Origin: FEN-1191 sp964528845
Lineage (GTDB): Bacteria; Pseudomonadota; Gammaproteobacteria; Steroidobacterales; Steroidobacteraceae
NCBI GenBank assembly: GCA_964528845.1
Contig: CAZGVE010000002.1
Location: 89,102-153,101 of the forward strand
DNA: 64,000 bases
Direction of reading: 5' to 3'
Position numbers and translations under genes: made by a program
Part shown: positions 58,693 through 64,000 of the stretch, piece after piece
Numbering within the stretch: the first letter of the stretch is position 1
Layout of the letters: each line of letters begins with the position of its first letter
Notes under the pieces: model-generated
Database searches by the model: none
The model's input: the letters and a program-made list of their open reading frames with translations, nothing else
What the model was told of the DNA's origin: nothing

Positions 58693-60112
58693 GGTCCGGA
58701 CCCGGCTTGCCGGTGTACTGCTGCCCGGCGCACTGCTGGCCGGCTGCGTGGCGGGCCCGGATTTCGTTGCCCCAGCGGCGCCGACCTCGAGCCGCTATAC
58801 CGCGGCCGCGGTTGCAGGAAGCGCGGCCGGTCTGGCGGGGCAGGGGGTTGCGCCTTCGGACGGTTACTGGTGGCAGCAATTGCGCTCGACCGCGCTGGAT
58901 GAGACGGTGCGGGCCGCGTTCCTGGGCAACCGCGACCTGCGCGCGATGCGCTTGACGCTCGCGCAGACTGATGCGCTGACCCGTGCGAGCGACGCCGCGC
59001 TCTACCCCTCGTTAAGCCTGAACGCAGGGCTTGGCCGCCAGAAACTCGGCGCCGAGGCGTTGGGAAGCTTCAGTCTGCCGCCGTTCAGTTACTACGCTGT
59101 CGGCGCGTCGGTCAGCTACCTGTTCGACTTTTCCGGCGGCATTCGCCGCTCGGTCGAGGCCGCGCGCGCGCGCGATGAGGCACAGCGCCACGAGACCGAC
59201 GCCGCGACACTGGCCTTGAGCGGCGAGGTGGTACTGCAGGCTCTTGGGTTGGCCTCGGCGCAGGCGCAGATCGACAGCGTCGAAGAGCTGCTCGCCGACG
59301 ATCGCGAGGATGTGCGCCTTGCCGAAAGTGCCTTCGATGCCGGCAGCGGCACGAGAGTCGACACCCTGAGTGCCCGCAGCCAGCTCGCGAACGACGAGGC
59401 GTTGCTGCCACCGCTGCGTCGCGAGCTGGCGCTCGCGCAGCACGCCTTGGCGCTGCTGGTCGGGTGCGCTCCGGCCGAATGCAGCGCGCCGCAGTTCCGC
59501 CTCGCGGATTTCAGCGTGCCGGAACCGCTGCCGCTGACGCTGCCCTCGGAGCTTGCGCATCGGCGCCCGGACATACAGGCGGCCGAGGCACAGCTGCATG
59601 CAGCGACCGCCGACGTCGGTGTGGCGACCGCGAATCTCTATCCGCAGGTTTCCCTCGGGGCCACGGGCGGACCGCAGGCGGTCGCGCTGCGATCGCTGTT
59701 CAACGCGAGCGCCGAGGCTGGCGGACTCACGGCGGGCCTGGTTGCACCCCTTTTCGACCATGGCGCGCTGCGCGCGCGACGTAGCGCGGCGCAGCAGGCC
59801 GAGGCGGCCGCGCTGGCGCGCTACGAACAGGTGGTGCTGCGCTCGCTCGGGCAGGTGGCTGATGCGCTCGAATCCCTCGCGCACGATGACGAGCTGCTGG
59901 CAAGCGAGCGGAGCGCAGTCGCGGTCGCGACCGAAACCTTGAGTCTGACGCGCGAGAGCTACGCCGCGGGCAATACAGGTGTGCTGCAGGTGCTCGAGGC
60001 GCAGCGGCAGACCCAGCAGGCGCGTCTCGGACTGGTGCGCGCGCAGGCCCAGCGCGTCGCCGACGCGGTCGCGCTGCTGCTGTCACTCGGCGGGAGCGCG
60101 CCGCAGGGATAA
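58676..60112 (+). CDS. NodT-family outer-membrane efflux channel lipoprotein
   Basis: A 478-residue TolC-like channel. The signal peptide ends in lipobox LLAGC (VLLPGALLAGCVAGPDFV). The outer-membrane factor repeats are visible as two helical halves: WWQQLRSTALDETVRAAFLG and NRDLRAMRLTLAQTDALTRA in the first, RRPDIQAAEAQLHAATADVG and VATANLYPQVSLGATGG in the second. The ending VLQVLEAQRQTQQARLGLVR is typical. It is the third component of the efflux operon after the EmrA- and EmrB-like genes. Confidence 0.92.
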   Translation: MSCWIRVRTRLAGVLLPGALLAGCVAGPDFVAPAAPTSSRYTAAAVAGSAAGLAGQGVAPSDGYWWQQLRSTALDETVRAAFLGNRDLRAMRLTLAQTDALTRASDAALYPSLSLNAGLGRQKLGAEALGSFSLPPFSYYAVGASVSYLFDFSGGIRRSVEAARARDEAQRHETDAATLALSGEVVLQALGLASAQAQIDSVEELLADDREDVRLAESAFDAGSGTRVDTLSARSQLANDEALLPPLRRELALAQHALALLVGCAPAECSAPQFRLADFSVPEPLPLTLPSELAHRRPDIQAAEAQLHAATADVGVATANLYPQVSLGATGGPQAVALRSLFNASAEAGGLTAGLVAPLFDHGALRARRSAAQQAEAAALARYEQVVLRSLGQVADALESLAHDDELLASERSAVAVATETLSLTRESYAAGNTGVLQVLEAQRQTQQARLGLVRAQAQRVADAVALLLSLGGSAPQG

Positions 60113-60156
60113 GATAGGCCGCGCTCTAACCAATCCAATGAACCAAAGGGGGTTCC

Positions 60157-60933
60157 ATGATCGTCAACTTCCATCGCGGCCTTGCCGCCACGCTGCTGGG
60201 CCTGCTCGCCGGCAGCGGGACGCTCGCACAGGGCGCCAGCATTCCCGATTACATCAAGGCGGCGGTCGCGAATGACAGCCGGCCGGATCGTGACCGGGCC
60301 CGCGACGTGAACCGCAAGCCCGAGCAGGTCTTGAGCTTCGCGGGCGTGAAGCCCGGAATGAAGATCGGCGAACTGCAGCCCGGCGGCGGCTACTACACGC
60401 GGCTGCTGTGCCTGATCGCAGGCCCCAAAGGCCACGTCGCCACACTACGTGTCATGCCTAAGGTGATGCCGAGTCCGCCACCGGATGCACCCGCCGCGAC
60501 ACCGCCACCGCCCCCGCCGCCGAATCCGTGCACCAATCTCACCGCCGATAGCCAGCCGGTCGCGCAGGCCACGCTGCCGCCGGACCTCGATCTGGTCTGG
60601 ACCTCCGAGAATTACCACGATTGGCACAATCCGAACTATGGCCCGGTGGACATGAAGGCCTTCGACACGATGGTCTTCAACGCGCTGAAGCCCGGCGGCA
60701 TCTTCATCGTCGAGGATCACGCGGCGGCGCCCGGCTCCGGCGGACGCGACACCAGCACGCTGCACCGGATCGATCCGGAGTTCGCCAAGCAGGAAATCAC
60801 GAGCGTCGGCTTCGTGTTCGTTGCGGCCAGCGACGTGCTGCACAACCCTGACGACGCGCATGACGCCAAGGTATTCACACTGGAGGGCAAGACGGACAAG
60901 TTCCTGCTCAAGTTCCGCAAGCCGCGGCACTGA
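60157..60933 (+). CDS. Exported SAM-dependent methyltransferase-like protein
   Basis: A 258-residue protein with a signal peptide (GLAATLLGLLAGSGTLAQGA). The mature part is a class I methyltransferase-like Rossmann fold of the COG4798 group. Motif I is GMKIGELQPGGGYYTRLLCL (E-L-x-P-G-G-G-Y-x-T), then LVWTSENYHDWHNP, VFNALKPGGIFIVEDHAAAP (the post-motif III strand) and EITSVGFVFVAASDVL. A poly-proline loop (ATPPPPPPPNP) is inserted after the motif I helix. SAM is not expected in the periplasm, so the true cofactor and function are open. AAAGGGGG precedes the ATG. Confidence 0.75.
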   Translation: MIVNFHRGLAATLLGLLAGSGTLAQGASIPDYIKAAVANDSRPDRDRARDVNRKPEQVLSFAGVKPGMKIGELQPGGGYYTRLLCLIAGPKGHVATLRVMPKVMPSPPPDAPAATPPPPPPPNPCTNLTADSQPVAQATLPPDLDLVWTSENYHDWHNPNYGPVDMKAFDTMVFNALKPGGIFIVEDHAAAPGSGGRDTSTLHRIDPEFAKQEITSVGFVFVAASDVLHNPDDAHDAKVFTLEGKTDKFLLKFRKPRH

Positions 60934-60977
60934 TTGGCTTTGGGCTCGTAGCCGGACGCGCCGCCGTCCCTTACCCG

Positions 60978-61005
60978 CCCCGGCCGCGCCGCCGCGCGGT
61001 CGGGG
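60978..61005. terminator. Bidirectional hairpin between convergent genes
   Basis: A 12-bp stem with one G-T pair (60978-60989 with 60994-61005) and loop CGCC, between the methyltransferase stop and the zinc-ribbon stop. TCTTC follows on the plus strand. A shared terminator is likely. Confidence 0.55.
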
Positions 61006-61008
61006 TCT

Positions 61009-61425
61009 TCAGGGCTTGCGCGCGAAGCCGGCCGGCCCTGCGCTGGCGCTGAGCGCGGGCGGTGGGGCAGGTTTTGGAGCGGCGGCCCGCGCCGGAATCA
61101 GATCCACCGAGAGGTTCAGCCGCCGCGCCTCGCCGGGCTGCAGCACCCCGACGCCGATCACCTGGCGCGTGACCGGCTCGCCCTGTTCGTTGCGCACCTC
61201 GACGACAATGCAGTACTCGCAAGGGTCAGCCGCGCGCTGATGCCGGATCGTTCCCTCGACGCACAGCGCGCTATAGCCCGACGCCGCCTCGGCCGGCGTC
61301 CCGGTGCTGCTGAAGCGCAGGTGGTGCCGGCAGCCGGGACAGATCGCCGCGCTCTCGAGCACCACGGCCTTGCAGTGCGGACAAACCCGCGTGGCGCCAG
61401 GGGTGCCGGGGCGCGCGCCGTTCAT
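61009..61425 (-). CDS. Small zinc-ribbon protein coupled to bactofilin
   Basis: A 138-residue protein. Two CxxC knuckles (CPHCKAVVLESAAICPGCRH) form a rubredoxin-like zinc ribbon at the N-terminus. The rest is a beta-rich domain (CVEGTIRHQRAADPCEYCIV, then EPVTRQVIGVGVLQPGEARR) with a further CxxC (PCEYC), and a Pro/Ala-rich tail. I do not recognise a named family. The ATG overlaps the bactofilin stop (ATGA), so it is made together with the cytoskeletal protein and may regulate or anchor it. Confidence 0.65.
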   Translation of the reverse strand: MNGARPGTPGATRVCPHCKAVVLESAAICPGCRHHLRFSSTGTPAEAASGYSALCVEGTIRHQRAADPCEYCIVVEVRNEQGEPVTRQVIGVGVLQPGEARRLNLSVDLIPARAAAPKPAPPPALSASAGPAGFARKP

Positions 61426-61952
61426 AGCGAGCGCGGCGTCCCCTTGAATTCCACGGCCGGATGCTTGTCGTCCCAGCCGAACTCCACGTGGCCGCGCATG
61501 CGCGAGCCGGCCGCGACCGTGATCGTCGCTGCCTTGACGTCCCCGACGATGACCCCGGTGCTGAGGACGTCGAGCTGCTTCGCGGCATCGATATTGCCCT
61601 GCAGTTCGCCGCCGACGACCACGATCGCGGCGCGGACCTGGCCTTCGAGGCGCGCACCGGCGTCGATGCGAAAATTGCCGTCGACCTGCACGTCGCCCTT
61701 GAACCGCCCGGCAATGCGCACATCGCCACTGCCACTGATCTTGCCCTCGATGACCAGTTCGGCGGCGATTACGGACTCGACCGGCGTGCGCGGCGCCGAC
61801 CGTCGTGCCGCATCGGCTGCCGCACCCGGCTCGAGCGGCGTGCGATCCGCGCCTTTGCCATGCAATTCGGTTACCGTGGTCGGGTTAGCCGCGGGCGGCG
61901 TTCCGCTCGCCGGCGGGCTCGGGGTCGAGCTGGTGTCTTTCCAAAGCGCCAT
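61422..61952 (-). CDS. Bactofilin
   Basis: A 176-residue bactofilin, a self-polymerising cytoskeletal protein. The N-terminal 60 residues are a disordered Pro/Ala/Thr tail. The right-handed beta-helix core begins at SVIAAELVIEGKISGSGDVR and continues with GRFKGDVQVDGNFRIDAGAR, GQVRAAIVVVGGELQGNIDA and GVIVGDVKAATITVAAGSRM. It ends in GHVEFGWDDKHPAVEF. The ATG at 61952 has GGAGGA upstream. It is divergent from the ABC exporter gene and overlaps the zinc-ribbon gene. Confidence 0.9.
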   Translation of the reverse strand: MALWKDTSSTPSPPASGTPPAANPTTVTELHGKGADRTPLEPGAAADAARRSAPRTPVESVIAAELVIEGKISGSGDVRIAGRFKGDVQVDGNFRIDAGARLEGQVRAAIVVVGGELQGNIDAAKQLDVLSTGVIVGDVKAATITVAAGSRMRGHVEFGWDDKHPAVEFKGTPRSL

Positions 61953-61982
61953 GAGCGGATCCTCCGTAGCAATAAGTGTCGG

Positions 61983-62012
61983 TGCCAAACGTCTTAACCT
62001 AATGCCAAACGT
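61983..62012. promoter_or_regulatory. Direct repeat in the divergent promoter region
   Basis: TGCCAAACGT occurs at 61983-61992 and 62003-62012, exactly 20 bp apart start to start, i.e. two helix turns. This spacing fits a dimeric regulator binding one face of DNA between the bactofilin and ABC genes. Confidence 0.5.
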
Positions 62013-62054
62013 GCATCGAGCACCAGTGTCTCGGCACGGCGACAGGGCCAGATC

Positions 62055-62083
62055 GGAGTATGCATGACCAAGGAGTATGCATG
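62055..62083 (+). repeat. 12-bp direct repeat that duplicates ribosome-binding site and ATG
   Basis: GGAGTATGCATG is repeated at 62055-62066 and 62072-62083, 17 bp apart. Each copy brings a GGAG and an ATG five bases later, so the leader has two complete initiation sites in different frames. Confidence 0.85.
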
Positions 62084-62093
62084 GCCAATGTGA
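62064..62093 (+). CDS. Possible nine-codon leader peptide overlapping the ABC start
   Basis: The ATG at 62064 has GGAG at 62055-62058 and encodes MTKEYAWPM, ending at a TGA at 62091-62093. The frame is out of phase with the exporter and passes over the exporter's own ATG at 62081. If translated, it would compete or couple with exporter initiation. The evidence is only the layout of the two initiation sites. Confidence 0.35.
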   Translation: MTKEYAWPM

Positions 62094-63868
62094 CCGAGCG
62101 ACCCAAGTCCAGATCGCTGCGCCCGCTGCGCTCGCTGCTGCCGTTCCTGCGTCCGCACCTGCTGCTGCTCGGCGGCGCACTGCTCGCGCTGCTGATCGCC
62201 GCCGGAGCGATGCTGACGCTGCCGGTAGCGCTGCGCCAGCTGGTGGATCATGGGCTCGCGACCGCCGATGCGAAAGTCGTCAACCGCTATTTCGTGGGTT
62301 TTCTCGCCGCCGCGGTCGCGTTCGGCGTATTTGCGGCACTGCGCTTCTACCTGGTGACCTGGCTCGGCGAGCGCGTGGTTGCCGACCTGCGCCAGGCGGT
62401 GTACAGGCGGGTGGTGCGCATGGACCCCTCGTTCTTCGAGGTCACCAAGACCGGCGAGGTGCTGTCACGACTGACCGCCGACACCACGCTGGTACAGGCG
62501 ATAGCCGGCGTGAACCTGTCCATCACGCTGCGATCGATCCTGAACGTCATCGGCGCGCTGGTGATGCTGGCGCTGACCAGCGCCAAGCTGATGGCGGTGA
62601 TCCTGGTCATGATCCCGCTGGTCATCGTGCCGCTGGTCGGGGTCGGGCGGCAGGTGCGGCGGCTCTCGCGTGCGGCCCAGGATCGCATCGCCGACACCAG
62701 CAGCCTGGTGGACGAGACCCTCAACGCGATCCAGACCGTGCAGGCCTTCACGCTCGAAGAATTGCAGAGCGATCGTTATCGCGAGGCCGTGGAGCGCAGC
62801 TTCCAGACCGCGATCCGCCGCAGCCGCGTGCGGGCAGTCCTCACTGCGCTTGGCACGATGCTGGTATTCGGCGGCATCACCTATGTGCTGTGGCTCGGCG
62901 CGCACGCCGTCATGGCGAAGCAGATGACTTCGGGCCAGCTCAGCCAGTTCCTGGTGTATGCGGCCATCGTCGGGACCTCGGCCGCTGCGCTGATCGAGAT
63001 GTGGGGTGAAGTGCAGCGGGCCGCCGGCGCGATGGAGCGCCTCGCGGAGCTGCTCGATGCGGAGCCGGCCATCGCGGCGCCCGCGCATCCGCTGCGCCTG
63101 CCGGCGCGCGTGCGCGGGGACATCGCGTTCGAGCAGGTCAGCTTCCGCTATCCCTCGCGTCCCGAGACCCTGGCGCTGTGCGAGTACACACTCGCGGTGC
63201 GCAGCGGCGAGACCGTCGCTGTCGTCGGCCCTTCGGGAGCCGGCAAGAGCACGAGCTTCCAGCTACTGTTGCGCTTCTACGACCCGGCCAGCGGCCGGAT
63301 CCGGATCGACGGGCTCGACATCGCGCAGCTGGACCCGCAGGAGCTGCGCCGGCAGATCGGTTTCGTGCCTCAGGATACCGTGCTGTTCGGTGCCAGCGCG
63401 CGCGACAACATCGGCTATGGGCGCCCGGATGCCACAGCGGCCCAGATCGAGGCCGCCGCGCGCGCCGCCGCCGCGGACGAATTCCTGCGCGCGCTGCCCG
63501 CAGGCTACGATACCTTCCTCGGCGAGCGCGGCATGCGGCTGTCGGGAGGACAGCGCCAGCGCATCGCGATCGCGCGCGCCATCCTGAAGGATCCACCGAT
63601 CCTGCTGCTCGATGAGGCGACCAGCTCGCTGGATGCCGAATCGGAACGATTGGTACAGGCGGCGCTCGCCCAGCTGATGCGCGGTCGAACGACGCTGGTG
63701 ATCGCCCACCGGCTGGCCACGGTGCTCAAGGCCGACCGCATCGTCGTGCTCGATGCCGGACGCCTCATCGCCATCGGCAGCCATTCCGAGCTCATGCGCA
63801 GCAACCCGCTGTACGCGCGACTTGCCGCCCTGCAGTTCGGCAGTGCGGCCGAGGCGATAGCAGTCTGA
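62081..63868 (+). CDS. ABC exporter (fused membrane and ATPase, MsbA-like)
   Basis: A 595-residue half-transporter. Six membrane helices occupy about residues 20-310, starting LLPFLRPHLLLLGGALLALL, with the coupling and dimerisation region FFEVTKTGEVLSRLTADTTL. The ATPase has Walker A GPSGAGKST, Q loop FVPQDTVLFG, signature LSGGQRQR, Walker B ILLLDEATSSLD and H-loop VIAHR. It belongs to the MsbA/LmrA-like exporters; the exact substrate (lipid, drug or other) is unknown. The ATG at 62081 has GGAG five bases upstream; a longer frame from 62060 has its GGAG too close. Confidence 0.9.
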   Translation: MANVTERPKSRSLRPLRSLLPFLRPHLLLLGGALLALLIAAGAMLTLPVALRQLVDHGLATADAKVVNRYFVGFLAAAVAFGVFAALRFYLVTWLGERVVADLRQAVYRRVVRMDPSFFEVTKTGEVLSRLTADTTLVQAIAGVNLSITLRSILNVIGALVMLALTSAKLMAVILVMIPLVIVPLVGVGRQVRRLSRAAQDRIADTSSLVDETLNAIQTVQAFTLEELQSDRYREAVERSFQTAIRRSRVRAVLTALGTMLVFGGITYVLWLGAHAVMAKQMTSGQLSQFLVYAAIVGTSAAALIEMWGEVQRAAGAMERLAELLDAEPAIAAPAHPLRLPARVRGDIAFEQVSFRYPSRPETLALCEYTLAVRSGETVAVVGPSGAGKSTSFQLLLRFYDPASGRIRIDGLDIAQLDPQELRRQIGFVPQDTVLFGASARDNIGYGRPDATAAQIEAAARAAAADEFLRALPAGYDTFLGERGMRLSGGQRQRIAIARAILKDPPILLLDEATSSLDAESERLVQAALAQLMRGRTTLVIAHRLATVLKADRIVVLDAGRLIAIGSHSELMRSNPLYARLAALQFGSAAEAIAV

Positions 63869-63894
63869 GGCTCGGATTGCGGCCTGGTCGCTGG

Positions 63895-63922
63895 TTACGG
63901 CGGCGCGCCTGGGTGCTAGAAT
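63895..63922 (+). promoter_or_regulatory. Candidate promoter of tRNA-Ala
   Basis: TTACGG (63895-63900), 16 bp, then TAGAAT (63917-63922), followed by a GC-only discriminator (CGCGCGCC) and the tRNA 12 bp later. GC-rich discriminators are typical of stable-RNA promoters under stringent control. Confidence 0.5.
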
Positions 63923-63934
63923 CGCGCGCCTCGT

Positions 63935-64000
<66 letters not shown>

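Noticed and set aside
61953..62080. Sigma-54 promoter suggested by TTGGCAC on the minus strand
   Set aside because: The GG and GC dinucleotides are 14 bases apart rather than 10, so the -24/-12 geometry does not fit.

Overview
The window is high-GC, gene-dense chromosomal DNA of a gammaproteobacterium. The best evidence is gene order. On the minus strand it runs trxB, a COG3146-type gene, aat, infA, with the tail of clpA converging on infA. On the plus strand it runs ftsK, lolA, rarA, serS. This is the core order known from Pseudomonas and relatives. TonB receptors with STN domains, DUF3034 and the secreted-protein families suggest a Steroidobacterales, Nevskiales or Xanthomonadales-like lineage, but that placement is inference. 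There are three 100-N scaffold gaps (385-484, 22994-23093, 28272-28371), all at repeats or overlaps.

Layout. 1-16823: housekeeping block, then three SPFH (HflK/HflC-like) genes and a P-type ATPase that lacks the usual CPC motif, and a convergent ferredoxin-reductase-type flavoprotein. 16928-17017: tRNA-Ser(TGA). 17184-19368: a surface protein with a PEP-CTERM-like tail, an exported bicupin and a DUF1801 protein. 19405-25353: a compact seven-gene minus-strand operon (SCO-like thioredoxin-fold protein, outer-membrane barrel, small periplasmic binding protein, membrane CheA-like kinase, receptor-tip-only MCP-like protein, CheX-like protein, CheY), preceded by an ANTAR-domain gene. 26323-30830: PAS histidine kinase with response regulator, and an MHYT-GGDEF-EAL protein. 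30864-35465: Fic remnant, DUF2130, DUF1993, a PHB-depolymerase-like esterase and DUF3034. 35614-39151: truncated hemoglobin, cupredoxin-like protein and GGDEF-EAL protein in one overlapping operon. 39237-47187: two related secreted proteins flanking a metallo-beta-lactamase-fold protein without its metal motif, then ECF sigma, FecR and an STN/TonB receptor. 47388-51457: DUF4331, lipoprotein, TPR and HupE-like cluster. 51450-54760: ChrR-like cupin with ECF sigma factor, antiporter, free-Met-sulfoxide reductase and a small lipoprotein. 54951-63868: pyrophosphatase, MarR-controlled tripartite drug efflux operon, exported methyltransferase, zinc-ribbon and bactofilin pair, ABC exporter. 63935-64000: start of tRNA-Ala(CGC).

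The most system-like regions are the seven-gene chemosensory-like operon, the SPFH triplet with its atypical ATPase, and the hemoglobin-cupredoxin-c-di-GMP operon. Functions are assigned by motif reading only. No database search was possible.
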